NCBI GenBank assembly: GCA_026706985.1
Contig: JAPOXR010000026.1
Span: forward strand, 1 to 64,000
Origin: Paracoccaceae bacterium
Lineage (GTDB): Bacteria > Pseudomonadota > Alphaproteobacteria > Rhodobacterales > Rhodobacteraceae
Direction of reading: 5' to 3'
Length of the DNA stretch: 64,000 nucleotides
Shown: in pieces, positions 8,635-16,667 of the stretch
Layout: each line of letters starts with the position of its first letter
How positions within the stretch are numbered: the stretch's first letter is position 1
Made by a program: the position numbers and the translations under genes
The notes under the pieces: model-generated
Seen by the model: the letters and a program-made list of their open reading frames with translations, nothing else
Told to the model about the DNA's origin: nothing
Database searches by the model: none

Positions 8635-9557
8635 GCCTGGACCGGCGAGGCGATCTTTTTCAACAGGCAGCGCGCCAGCGAATGGCCGAGCGAATCAGCC
8701 TGCTCAATGCCGCCAGCAGCCTCCGAGACTGCATGGGCTGACCCGTCCGGGCGCAGATATTCGGCGGTGAGGCTGATCCGGCCATTCGCCAATTCGGCGT
8801 AGACACCAATGGGCGTTGCGCAATCAGCTCCCAGAGCCGCCAGAACCGACCGTTCCGCGCGCGAACGGACAAGCGTATCCCTGTCATTCGCCTGGTGCAG
8901 GATTTCCGCTGTCCGCGCATCGTCCGAGCGACGCTCAAGTCCGATAATGCCCTGCGCCGCCGCCGGCAGCATCACGTCGATGGGCACTGCCCGGACCCAT
9001 TCATCCAACCGTCCGAGCCGCGTCAGCCCTGCCATCGCCAGGACGCAGGCATCCACCTCGCCTGACCTGAGTTTGTTGAGGCGCGTATCAAGATTGCCGC
9101 GAAATTCAACCGGTGCGAGATTTCGGTTGCGAAAGAGCAGCTGCGCCCGCCTGCGCAGGCTTGATGTGCCAATCCGGGAACCATCCGGCAGCGCGTCAAT
9201 GCTGTCGGCATGGCGGCAGACCAGGGCATCGCGGGGGTCGGTGCGCGGCAGCACGCAGTCAACGCAGAGGCCGGGCGGCTGCGTGACCGGCATATCCTTC
9301 AGCGAATGCACGGCGATGTCGATTTCACCGCTCAGCAAAGCCTGCTCAATTTCGCGGCAGAAGACGCCTTTGCCACCGATCCGGTCAATCCGGTCGGTTA
9401 AGTTGCGGTCGCCGGCGGTGCGGATGCTGCGGATGCTGACCGCATCCACCAACCCTGTCGCCCTGATCCGCTCGGCAGCCAGCGCGGCCTGGGCAAGTGC
9501 CAGGGGCGAACCCCGGGTTCCGATGATGACAGGCGGGCGGGCGGAAGGGCTTGGCAT
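8628..9557 (-). CDS. hemC: Hydroxymethylbilane synthase (porphobilinogen deaminase)
   Basis: HemC (309 aa from the ATG at 9557) joins four porphobilinogens into hydroxymethylbilane. Motifs: IIGTRGSPLALAQA at the N-terminus, DIAVHSLKDMPV with the catalytic Asp, IGTSSLRRRAQL, EFRGNLDTRL, and LGADCATPIGVYA, where the Cys carries the dipyrromethane cofactor. An ATG four codons upstream (9569) is possible but lies inside the inverted repeat and predicted -10 region of the divergent hemC/hemE promoters. The gene is divergent from hemE and convergent with the DUF4387 gene. Confidence 0.96.
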   Translation of the reverse strand: MPSPSARPPVIIGTRGSPLALAQAALAAERIRATGLVDAVSIRSIRTAGDRNLTDRIDRIGGKGVFCREIEQALLSGEIDIAVHSLKDMPVTQPPGLCVDCVLPRTDPRDALVCRHADSIDALPDGSRIGTSSLRRRAQLLFRNRNLAPVEFRGNLDTRLNKLRSGEVDACVLAMAGLTRLGRLDEWVRAVPIDVMLPAAAQGIIGLERRSDDARTAEILHQANDRDTLVRSRAERSVLAALGADCATPIGVYAELANGRISLTAEYLRPDGSAHAVSEAAGGIEQADSLGHSLARCLLKKIASPVQAQ

Positions 9558-9567
9558 GGCACGCGCC

Positions 9568-9602
9568 ACCTTACTTGCCGCGGGGATTCATGCCAAGTAA
9601 GG
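9568..9602. promoter_or_regulatory. Divergent hemC/hemE control region with 9-bp inverted repeat
   Basis: CCTTACTTG (9569-9577) and CAAGTAAGG (9594-9602) are perfect 9-bp arms separated by 16 bases. Each strand can be read as a promoter: TTGCCG, 17 bases, TAAGGG towards hemE; TTGGCA, 17 bases, TAAGGT towards hemC. The -10 matches are weak, so the dyad could instead be a regulator site. Either way it is the only sequence available to control both genes. Confidence 0.5.
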
Positions 9603-9628
9603 GTTCCGGAAACAGAATTGGGACCTTC

Positions 9629-10678
9629 ATGCCTGCAGAAAAGCCGCTGTTGCGGGTCTTGTCGGGAGAACGGGTCAATCCGCCGCCAATCTGGATCATG
9701 CGCCAGGCAGGCCGTTATCTTCCCGAATACCGGTCCGTGCGCCGACAGGCGGGTGATTTTCTGTCCCTGTGTTTTTCTCCTGAACTTGCCGCCGAGGTCA
9801 CTATTCAGCCGGTCCGGCGCTTCGGTTTCGATGCCGCCATTCTGTTTGCGGATATTCTGTTGCTGCCCTATGCGCTGGGATCCAGCCTGAGCTTTGAGGA
9901 GGGCAGCGGTCCACGGCTTTCGCGGATCAGTAATCGCCGCGATGTCGACGCGCTACGGGGTGCGGAAGCGGTGCATCAGACCCTCGCGCCGGTCTCCGCG
10001 ACATTGCGCCTGGTGAAACCCCGGCTGCCCGGCGGCACCGCTTTGATCGGCTTTGCCGGATCACCCTGGACTGTGGCCACCTATATGATCGCCGGGCGCG
10101 GCATTCCGGGTCAGGCACCGGCGCTTCGGTTCATGCGTGAACAAAGGGTGGCATTCGATCAGCTCATCACACTGCTGACGCGTGCCACGATCGAATATCT
10201 TTCGGATCAGATCAATGCCGGTGCCGAGGTGGTGAAATTGTTCGACAGCTGGGCCGGCAGCCTCGGAGGGGCGGATTTTGAAGACTATGTCTGCAAGCCG
10301 AACGCGCGGATTGTCAGCGAGTTGAACCACCGCCACCCGGGAACACCGATCATTGCGTTTCCCCGGCAGGCGGGAGCACAACTCGGCACTTTCGAAGCCG
10401 TCGCAGGCGCCGATTGCATTGCCCTCGATCCCTCGGTGCGTCCGGCGGAGGCAAATGCCGGACTCGGTGCCCGGGTCTGTGTTCAGGGAAATCTTGACCC
10501 GGAATTGTTGATCGGTGACGGCGCCGGCCTCGCCGAGGCTGCAACTTCAATTCTGGACGGGTTTGCGGGGCGGCCGCACATCTTCAATCTCGGTCATGGA
10601 ATCACGCCGGAGGCACAGATCGAAAATGTCGAACGCCTGGTGCGGATTGTCCGTGACTGGACCCCACGCACCTCCTGA
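9629..10678 (+). CDS. hemE: Uroporphyrinogen decarboxylase
   Basis: HemE (349 aa) removes four carboxyl groups from uroporphyrinogen III to give coproporphyrinogen III. The signature PIWIMRQAGRYLPEYR lies near the N-terminus, followed by FADILLLPYALG with the substrate-binding Asp, and GFAGSPWTVATYMIAGRG. The C-terminal FNLGHGI block is also present. The start at 9629 is preceded by GGGACC and places the signature at its usual distance from the N-terminus; a longer open frame to 9551 would run through the control region. Its stop is immediately followed by the stop of convergent hemF. Confidence 0.97.
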   Translation: MPAEKPLLRVLSGERVNPPPIWIMRQAGRYLPEYRSVRRQAGDFLSLCFSPELAAEVTIQPVRRFGFDAAILFADILLLPYALGSSLSFEEGSGPRLSRISNRRDVDALRGAEAVHQTLAPVSATLRLVKPRLPGGTALIGFAGSPWTVATYMIAGRGIPGQAPALRFMREQRVAFDQLITLLTRATIEYLSDQINAGAEVVKLFDSWAGSLGGADFEDYVCKPNARIVSELNHRHPGTPIIAFPRQAGAQLGTFEAVAGADCIALDPSVRPAEANAGLGARVCVQGNLDPELLIGDGAGLAEAATSILDGFAGRPHIFNLGHGITPEAQIENVERLVRIVRDWTPRTS

Positions 10679-11590
10679 TTACGGCCACTTCGCCACCGGC
10701 GGCAGGCTCATCAGCACCGCGTCCGCATCATGCCCGGATTCGAGACCGAAGCGGGTGCCGCGGTCATAGACGAGGTTGAATTCAGCATATAGGGCGCGCA
10801 TGCGCAGCAGCTTTTCATGATCCGATTCCGAATATGTCTCGTCTGCGCGCCGACCGACAATCGGAATATAGGCTTTGACAAAGGCCCGGCCGACATCGGT
10901 GACAAAACGGAAATCCGCCTCCCAGTCACCGCTGTTCAGATCATCGAAAAAAATTCCGCCGACACCACGTGCCCTGTTGCGGTGCGGGATATGGAAATAT
11001 CTGTCGGCCCATTCTTTGAATTGCCGGTAATAGCCCGGGTCTGAACGGGCGCAGCAAGCCTCCAGCACGTGGTGAAACCATTCTGTGTCGGCATCACATT
11101 CGAAACATGGCGTCAGGTCCGCGCCGCCGCCGAACCAATGTCTGACCGGTGTCCAGAACATGCGTGTGTTGAAATGCACCGCCGGCACCTTCGGGTTTGC
11201 CGCATGCGCGACCAGCGAAACGCCGGAGGCCCAGAATCGCGGGTCGCGGTCAAGATTCCGGATCGACTTGCCTGCCGCCAGCCGATGCAGGGCAGCTTCC
11301 TCGAGAACGCCGTAAACAGTCGAATGATTGATACCGATTTTCTCAAACAGGCATCCATTGCGCATCACCGCCATCAAACCACCACCCCTGTCAGAACCGT
11401 CCGGGGCTTTTGTTCTGGTCGTGGTGCAGGTGAATTTCGGTGCCTCTGAAGCAGTGCCGGATTCAGCCTGATATTCATGTTCCAGCCGTTCAAAACGATC
11501 GCGTAGTGAAGCCGCCAACCCGGAAAACCAGGCACGGGCGGTGTCCCTTTTCGACTGATATGCGGTGTCCGCCATTTGCAGTCCGTTCAT
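10679..11590 (-). CDS. hemF: Oxygen-dependent coproporphyrinogen III oxidase
   Basis: HemF (303 aa) oxidatively decarboxylates coproporphyrinogen III using O2, the aerobic route to protoporphyrinogen IX. Family blocks: GGGLMAVMRNGCLFEKIGIN, HFNTRMFW, WFGGGADLTPCF, GVGGIFFDDLNSGDWEADF and the C-terminal FNLVYDRGTRFGLESG. The ATG at 11590 lies four bases downstream of the recR stop, so the two genes are probably cotranscribed and coupled; an internal ATG at 11575 is an alternative. Convergent with hemE with no gap. Presence of HemF supports aerobic growth. Confidence 0.95.
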   Translation of the reverse strand: MNGLQMADTAYQSKRDTARAWFSGLAASLRDRFERLEHEYQAESGTASEAPKFTCTTTRTKAPDGSDRGGGLMAVMRNGCLFEKIGINHSTVYGVLEEAALHRLAAGKSIRNLDRDPRFWASGVSLVAHAANPKVPAVHFNTRMFWTPVRHWFGGGADLTPCFECDADTEWFHHVLEACCARSDPGYYRQFKEWADRYFHIPHRNRARGVGGIFFDDLNSGDWEADFRFVTDVGRAFVKAYIPIVGRRADETYSESDHEKLLRMRALYAEFNLVYDRGTRFGLESGHDADAVLMSLPPVAKWP

Positions 11591-11594
11591 GCTG

Positions 11595-12194
11595 TCAATA
11601 TTCACGCCGCCCCTGCATCGCCGCGGTGATGGTGCCATCATCCAGGAAATCCAATTCACCACCCATCGGGACGCCCCTGCCGATCGATGTCACCCGTACA
11701 TCTGCCTGTGCCAGGCGATCAGCGATGTAATGCGCCGTCGTCTGACCATCGACGGTGGTTCCCAGTGCCAGAATGACCTCGCTGATTCCCTCTTTAACGA
11801 CCCTGTTTTCGAGTTCCGGGATACGCAGATCTTCCGGTCCGACATTGTCGAGCATCGAAAGCACCCCTCCAAGCACATGATATCTGCCCTTAAATGCCGA
11901 TGAACGCTCCATGGCCCATAGATCGGAAATATCCTGCACCACGCAGATCTCGCCATTGTCGCGGTCGGCCGCCCGGCAAATCGTGCATAATTGGCCAGCG
12001 CAGAAATTTCCGCAGGCAGTGCAGATCTGCACCGCTTCCGATGCGCGCCGCATGGCCTCGGAGATCTCCATAAGACGCCCCTGCCTGGATTTGAGCAGCT
12101 GCAGGACAATCCGCCGGGATGAAACCGGCCCGAGGCCCGGCAATGCGGCCAGCAAGTCAATCAGGCGTCTGATTTCATCGAATTCACCCGTCAA
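11595..12194 (-). CDS. recR: Recombination mediator RecR
   Basis: RecR (199 aa) works with RecO/RecF to load RecA on SSB-coated single-stranded DNA. It has the N-terminal helix-hairpin-helix (LPGLGPVSSRRIVLQLL), a C4 zinc finger (Cys58, Cys61, Cys70, Cys73 in ICTACGN and LCTICR), a Toprim domain beginning ICVVQDISDLWAMERS, and the C-terminal VTSIGRGVPMGGELDFLDD. It lies 19 bases after dnaX and immediately before hemF. The usual dnaX-ybaB-recR order lacks ybaB here. Confidence 0.97.
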   Translation of the reverse strand: MTGEFDEIRRLIDLLAALPGLGPVSSRRIVLQLLKSRQGRLMEISEAMRRASEAVQICTACGNFCAGQLCTICRAADRDNGEICVVQDISDLWAMERSSAFKGRYHVLGGVLSMLDNVGPEDLRIPELENRVVKEGISEVILALGTTVDGQTTAHYIADRLAQADVRVTSIGRGVPMGGELDFLDDGTITAAMQGRREY

Positions 12195-12213
12195 AACCGG
12201 TCACCACGCTGAT

Positions 12214-13539
12214 CTATTCGGAGGCGCGTGTTGCCACCTGCGCTCCGGGAAAGGCCTGCAGGACGCTCTGTGTCAATTCATCATGCTGCGGCGCAGCGCG
12301 CGGTTTAGCATCACCGGCGGTGGTCGCGGTTTCGCCCATTCGGGTTGCAACCGGTTCCCCGGTCTGCGGCGGTTGTTTCTCTTCCCTCGACAAGCGGCGC
12401 AGCAACTCCTCGGCACTCGGCAATTCAGCGACGTAACACAACCGGATTACCGCCATTTCTGCCGCCATGATCGGGCTCGGTGCGAGCGGCATCTCTTCGA
12501 TCACCTTCAGCAACATCTGCCAACTGCGTGACAGAGCCCGCATGGGCAGCGAATTTGCCAGCGCCACTCCCCTATCGGCTTGATCGGGTGCTACCCCGAC
12601 ATCCCGCGCCGTATCCGGCGACACTTTCAGAATGGACAGCCAATGGGCCGCTTCCGCGAGGTCACGGATAACCGCATGCGGATCCGCGCCTTCGCCGTAT
12701 TGGCTGGACAGCTCATTCAGCGCATCCCCCGCCTGCCCCTGCATAATGAGTTCAAGCAGGTCCAAAACCCGCCCGCGGTCAGCGAGACCAAGCATTTCCC
12801 TGATATCAGCCGGTTCAATTTTTTCACCGCCAAGTGAAAAAGCCTGGTCGAGGAGACTGACCGCGTCGCGCACAGATCCTTCGGCAGCGCGCGTGATCAG
12901 AGCCGCCGCCTCTTCGGGCAGGGAAAAACTCTCCTCACCGGCGATTTCCAACAGATGTTTCTGCATCACCGGTGGTTCAATCCTCCGCAGGTCAAAACGC
13001 TGGCAGCGCGACAGTATGGTCACCGGCACCATCCTGATTTCCGTGGTCGCGAAAATGAACTTCACATGCTCCGGCGGCTCTTCCAGGGTTTTGAGAAGCG
13101 CATTGAACGCGTTGGTCGAAAGCATATGCACTTCGTCAATGATGAAAACCCGGTAACGTCCGGCGGCGGGGCTGTAGGGAACGGTCTCTATAATGTCGCG
13201 GATATCGTCGACACCGGTTCTTGAGGCCGCATCCATCTCCAGGACGTCAACATGGCGGTCTTCTGCGATGGCAACGCAGGAATCACACTCTCCACATGGA
13301 TCGCCGGCGTCCCCATCCCTGTCACCGGTGCAGTTCAGGGCCTTGGCGATAATCCGGGCCGTGGTGGTCTTGCCGACCCCCCTTACACCGGTCAGTATAA
13401 AAGCGTGTGCAACCCTGTTTGCCGCAAACGCATTCCGCAGGATACGAACCATGGCTTCCTGGCCAATCAGTTCGGTGAAGTTTCCAGGCCGGTATTTTCG
13501 GGCGAGGACCTGGTATGGCGCCCCGGAATTCTCTGACAT
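12214..13539 (-). CDS. dnaX: DNA polymerase III subunit gamma/tau, short form
   Basis: DnaX is the ATPase of the clamp-loader complex. The 441-residue product has Walker A GVRGVGKTTT (51-60), a zinc module (Cys70, Cys82, Cys85, Cys88), Walker B FIIDEVHML, sensor 1 FATTEIRMVPVTILSRC, and the domain III collar region. The tail is only about 60 residues after the collar, Pro/Thr/Ala-rich, ending in LTQSVLQAFPGAQV, which resembles the extreme C-terminus of longer alphaproteobacterial DnaX. The intervening tau domains that contact DnaB and polymerase alpha seem absent. No frameshift slippage motif was noticed. Confidence 0.93.
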   Translation of the reverse strand: MSENSGAPYQVLARKYRPGNFTELIGQEAMVRILRNAFAANRVAHAFILTGVRGVGKTTTARIIAKALNCTGDRDGDAGDPCGECDSCVAIAEDRHVDVLEMDAASRTGVDDIRDIIETVPYSPAAGRYRVFIIDEVHMLSTNAFNALLKTLEEPPEHVKFIFATTEIRMVPVTILSRCQRFDLRRIEPPVMQKHLLEIAGEESFSLPEEAAALITRAAEGSVRDAVSLLDQAFSLGGEKIEPADIREMLGLADRGRVLDLLELIMQGQAGDALNELSSQYGEGADPHAVIRDLAEAAHWLSILKVSPDTARDVGVAPDQADRGVALANSLPMRALSRSWQMLLKVIEEMPLAPSPIMAAEMAVIRLCYVAELPSAEELLRRLSREEKQPPQTGEPVATRMGETATTAGDAKPRAAPQHDELTQSVLQAFPGAQVATRASE

Positions 13540-13655
13540 GAGACCTCAGTCGGCTCGAACTGCAATTAAGGCCAGACTGCGGCAAGGTCTACTGCCATGG
13601 CAATCGCCGGGAAACCCGATAAGAAGGGCCAAATCAGTATTCCGCAGGTGTTCAC

Positions 13656-15188
13656 ATGACGGATGAGTATCATGCATCGGCGAAAGCAATGGCCCGAATT
13701 CTCCTGGAAGCTGTTCAAAGAGGTGAACGGGAAGCCCTCTCGCGGCTTGAACGGTTTTCATTGTCAGAAAATGGTTTCCGCCGGAGTGACGCCGAGAATG
13801 TCATCGCCCGTGAGGAAGGATTCGCCGACTGGACCGATTTCGCTTCCGCCTGCGCTGACGGCACAGCGACATGGCGGAAGGCGGTGCGGCGACTCAGAAC
13901 GGCGCTGTTTTACGGTCAGCAGTGGAAGGTGCGGCAGCTGATTTCCCGACAGCCGGGCCTGGCACATGCGGATTTCGGCATCGAGGTGGCGTTGCATGAT
14001 TCGGTTGCCGTCCGCGAAAGGCTCAGCGATGATCCCGACCTTGCTGTCAGGAAAGTCGAAAACCGCGCACCGATCCTGCATCTTTGCTTTTCACGCCACC
14101 GCCCAGATCCGGAGTCAAACCACACGGAGGTGATTGCGGAGGCGCTTTTCCGGAACGGCGCCGATATCAATGACGGGATGCCGGCCGAACCGGGGTCGGA
14201 ACATCTGCTGTCAGCGCTTTACGGCGCAATTGGCCACGCCGGAAATCTGCCCCTTGCGGAATGGTTACTGCGGCATGGCGCCAATCCGAATGACAATGAA
14301 TCCCTGTATCACGCCACTGAGCTTGGTCATGCGGAAGGGGTTCGTCTGCTGTTGAATTTCGAGGCCCGGATCGACGGCACCAATGCCATTAACCGGGCGC
14401 TTGATTTCAATAGTCATGAGATGGTTCAGCTCCTGCTTGCGGCAGGCGGCGACCCGAACGAAAAGCTGTTCCAGCATCCCGGTGGCCAGCCACCGCTTGT
14501 CATCCCGGCTCTGCACCAGGCGGCAAGGCGTCATTGTGACCGGAAAATGGCCGGCATCCTGCTCCATGCGGGTGCCGACCCGACCCGCACCCATTGCGGG
14601 CACACCGCTTATGCACTGGCCAGGATCTATGGCAATTCTGAATTCGCCGATGCGCTCGCCGAGCATGGCGGATTCAGCGAACTCAGCCCGGAGGAGGCTC
14701 TGTTGGCCGCAGTGGCGAACGGACCTGTGCCGGCGGGTGCGGAAATCGATACCGCAACGCTGAGTGATGAAACTCGTTTCCTGATCTGCAATCTGGTTTC
14801 AATGCCTGAAAGGTTGCCGCATCTGCAGCGCCTGGCCGCGCTCGGATCAGATCCGAATCAAGCCGATGCCATGGGCACCACGCCGCTGCATCTGGCTGGC
14901 TGGGAAGGGATTGCCGATACGTTGTTGTGGCTTCTGGATCTTGGGCCGGATCTCGACCATATCAATGACTATGGAGGCAATCTTCTCTCCACAATCATTC
15001 ACGGCTCCGAAAATTGTCCTGCGCGCGGCACCCGGCAGCATATCCGATGCGCGGAAATCGCACTTGCGGCGGGTGCCAGGCTCTCGACGCGGGCCATCGA
15101 GCTGGCGGGTGATGAACAAATGTCGGAGTTTCTGTCAGATTGGTCGCTGAACCATCCCGACCAGGTCATTCCGGGCGGCATCGGTTGA
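13656..15188 (+). CDS. Ankyrin-repeat protein
   Basis: A 510-residue soluble protein without signal peptide or membrane segment. Ankyrin-like units can be read from about residue 160 onward: the repeated pattern of VIAEALFRNGADIND, LAEWLLRHGANPND, GVRLLLNFEARIDG, MVQLLLAAGGDPNE, MAGILLHAGADPT, and TTPLHLAGWEGIADTLLWLLDLG. The N-terminal part includes VIAREEGFADWTDFA, a motif common ahead of repeats in bacterial ankyrin proteins. The repeats probably mediate protein contacts; no enzyme domain is visible. It is divergent from dnaX and convergent with the HTH gene. No function can be named. Confidence 0.85.
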   Translation: MTDEYHASAKAMARILLEAVQRGEREALSRLERFSLSENGFRRSDAENVIAREEGFADWTDFASACADGTATWRKAVRRLRTALFYGQQWKVRQLISRQPGLAHADFGIEVALHDSVAVRERLSDDPDLAVRKVENRAPILHLCFSRHRPDPESNHTEVIAEALFRNGADINDGMPAEPGSEHLLSALYGAIGHAGNLPLAEWLLRHGANPNDNESLYHATELGHAEGVRLLLNFEARIDGTNAINRALDFNSHEMVQLLLAAGGDPNEKLFQHPGGQPPLVIPALHQAARRHCDRKMAGILLHAGADPTRTHCGHTAYALARIYGNSEFADALAEHGGFSELSPEEALLAAVANGPVPAGAEIDTATLSDETRFLICNLVSMPERLPHLQRLAALGSDPNQADAMGTTPLHLAGWEGIADTLLWLLDLGPDLDHINDYGGNLLSTIIHGSENCPARGTRQHIRCAEIALAAGARLSTRAIELAGDEQMSEFLSDWSLNHPDQVIPGGIG

Positions 15189-15194
15189 AGAGGG

Positions 15195-15599
15195 TCAGCC
15201 CTTTGCGGCCCGGTCGCCGAGTGTCAGCTTGATGATGGCATCGGCGGATGCCATGATCGCTGTCTCCACCTTGCGCCGTTCTTCCGCATTCCTGAATTTC
15301 GGCAGCGGGATACAGAGCTTGTTCCGGTTCGCTGCACCGTCACGGGGCGTTTTCGGCGGATGGGCGCGCGCATAGGCGTCATGAAACGCCGATTCCTCTT
15401 GCCGCGTGAATTCACACAATCTGATGATGGTCCGCAGATGCCTGGCGGGCAGCGGCACCTCATTGGCCGGATTGAAAATCTGGCTGATGAAACTCCGGCT
15501 GGTGCCGAGTTCCCTGGCGATTTTCTGTTTTGTTCCCACCGGACAGCGACACACCGCATCCCGCAGCAACAATTTATAATCCCGGACTTCCTCGCCCAT
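15195..15599 (-). CDS. Small HTH DNA-binding protein, function unknown
   Basis: A 134-residue protein with an N-terminal helix-turn-helix: TKQKIARELGTSRSFISQIFNP, with the recognition helix around SRSFISQI, followed by LPARHLRTIIRLCEFTRQEESAFHDAY. The C-terminal part (RNKLCIPLPKFRNAEERRKVETAIMASADAII) looks helical, perhaps for oligomerisation. It resembles a lambda-repressor-like regulator type seen in alphaproteobacteria, but I cannot assign a target. It lies between the SRP RNA gene and the convergent ankyrin gene. The ATG at 15599 has only a weak ribosome site. Confidence 0.75.
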   Translation of the reverse strand: MGEEVRDYKLLLRDAVCRCPVGTKQKIARELGTSRSFISQIFNPANEVPLPARHLRTIIRLCEFTRQEESAFHDAYARAHPPKTPRDGAANRNKLCIPLPKFRNAEERRKVETAIMASADAIIKLTLGDRAAKG

Positions 15600-15679
15600 T
15601 TCTCACCGGTGGGTTGCTCTTCCTTCACACCGCTCCAATGCAGCGCATCAACAAAACCGAGTACCGGAACGGATGTGGC

Positions 15680-15777
15680 GCGCGGGAGCCGGAAAACGAC
15701 CCGGACTCACTTGGATGGGCTGCTTCCTCTCAGACCTGACCCGGTGGCCGAGCTGTCCGCTCGCCCCAACTCCCGGC
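15680..15777 (-). ncRNA. ffs: Signal recognition particle RNA, small bacterial type (4.5S)
   Basis: On the minus strand the universal SRP domain IV is plain: GGGTCAGGTCT, loop GAGA, GGAAGCAGCCC (about 15741-15717). It matches the canonical GGTCAGGTCCGGAAGGAAGCAGCC with a GAGA instead of GGAA tetraloop (still GNRA type). Outer pairing extends the hairpin: CGGGAG (15775-15770) with CTCCCG (15688-15683), GGGGCGA with TCGTTTTC, and CGGAC with GTCCG. The total length is near the usual 100 nt. Location near dnaX fits the common ffs-dnaX neighbourhood, though two protein genes intervene. The ends are estimated to within about five bases. Confidence 0.88.
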
Positions 15778-15780
15778 GAT

Positions 15781-15809
15781 TCTGTAGCGCAGCCCCGAAG
15801 TTCAGGCAA
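15781..15809 (-). promoter_or_regulatory. Promoter of the SRP RNA gene
   Basis: Minus-strand TTGCCT (15809-15804), a 17-base spacer and TACAGA (15786-15781). The expected start, about seven bases beyond, coincides with the first base pairs of the SRP RNA hairpin near 15775, which supports both predictions. Confidence 0.55.
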
Positions 15810-15908
15810 TCGGATTCGCGGCATCACCACGGGTCGGGAAACGCCGCTCCGGAAAAGCGGAATTCTCAAAAACAGATAAAGTTGCCGCCACTGGCCCGGG
15901 TGACTCCG

Positions 15909-16667
15909 CTACTCCCGTTCAGCCCATCCCGCGAATATGCGCTCAAGCGCCACAACAATGTAAAACAGAAGAATTCCCAGGAAGGCGAGTGCAATCAGGA
16001 CCGCGAACATCAGCGGATAGTCGGCATTGATTTTACCACTGTCAAATAAATGCCCCAGCCCCTTCCCATGCGGCTCCACGATTTCCATGAGGTTTGTGCC
16101 GATAAAGGCGAGTGTGACCGCGACTTTCAATGCGCCGAAAAACTCAGGAAGTGTCTTCGGAAGAGCGATCTTAAGAAAAATCGTGGTTGGAGACGCACCG
16201 AGAGCCCGCAGAATATCCCGGTATTCCGGCTCAAGCGTCGACAGCCCGATGGAAACGGAGACTGCGATCGGAAAGAAGGAAATGAGGAATGCGATCAATA
16301 CTGTATTCAGATCATCAAGCCCGACCAGCAGAAGTGCGATCACCGGCACGACCGTGGCCTTTGGAATGGCATTGAATCCGACCAGTAACGGGTAAAGCGC
16401 ATCGCGGGCAATCCGCGACAAGCCCATTACCATTCCCAGCAAAACGCCGACGAGCACCGACAGCAGGAGGCCGAGCACAGTCCGCCAAAGCGTGTCCCAG
16501 CCATATTGCAGGAACAGGTGTTTGAATTCCCAGAATGCAGGCCCCAGATCCGACGGCGACGCCATCTTGTAATTGGGCCAGCCATTGATCCAGACCAGCC
16601 ACTCCCAGAGCAGCAGGAACACGGCAACTGCCGCCAACGGCACCAATATCTGTCTCGACATGTTCAT
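15909..16667 (-). CDS. ABC transporter permease (NitT/TauT/SsuC family)
   Basis: A 252-residue inner-membrane protein with about six transmembrane helices. The EAA-loop region is visible as YRDILRALGASPTTIFLKIALPKTLPEF, the site that docks on the ATPase. Other family marks are SRIARDALYPLLVGFNAIPKA and AFIGTNLMEIVEPHGKGLGHL. The start at 16667 overlaps the ATPase stop as ATGA; a second ATG at 16661 is possible. It is the last gene of a three-gene operon with an ATPase and an NMT1-like binding protein. Substrates in this family include sulfonates, nitrate, pyrimidines and thiamine precursors; none can be chosen here. Confidence 0.9.
   Translation of the reverse strand: MNMSRQILVPLAAVAVFLLLWEWLVWINGWPNYKMASPSDLGPAFWEFKHLFLQYGWDTLWRTVLGLLLSVLVGVLLGMVMGLSRIARDALYPLLVGFNAIPKATVVPVIALLLVGLDDLNTVLIAFLISFFPIAVSVSIGLSTLEPEYRDILRALGASPTTIFLKIALPKTLPEFFGALKVAVTLAFIGTNLMEIVEPHGKGLGHLFDSGKINADYPLMFAVLIALAFLGILLFYIVVALERIFAGWAERE

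Noticed and set aside
9551-9628. N-terminal extension of hemE
   Set aside because: The open frame continues upstream, but it crosses the divergent control region and the conserved signature would lie too far from the N-terminus.
15360-16049. A 229-codon plus-strand frame across the HTH gene, the SRP RNA and the permease end
   Set aside because: It is antisense to two protein genes and an RNA gene, and its translation is low-complexity without motifs.
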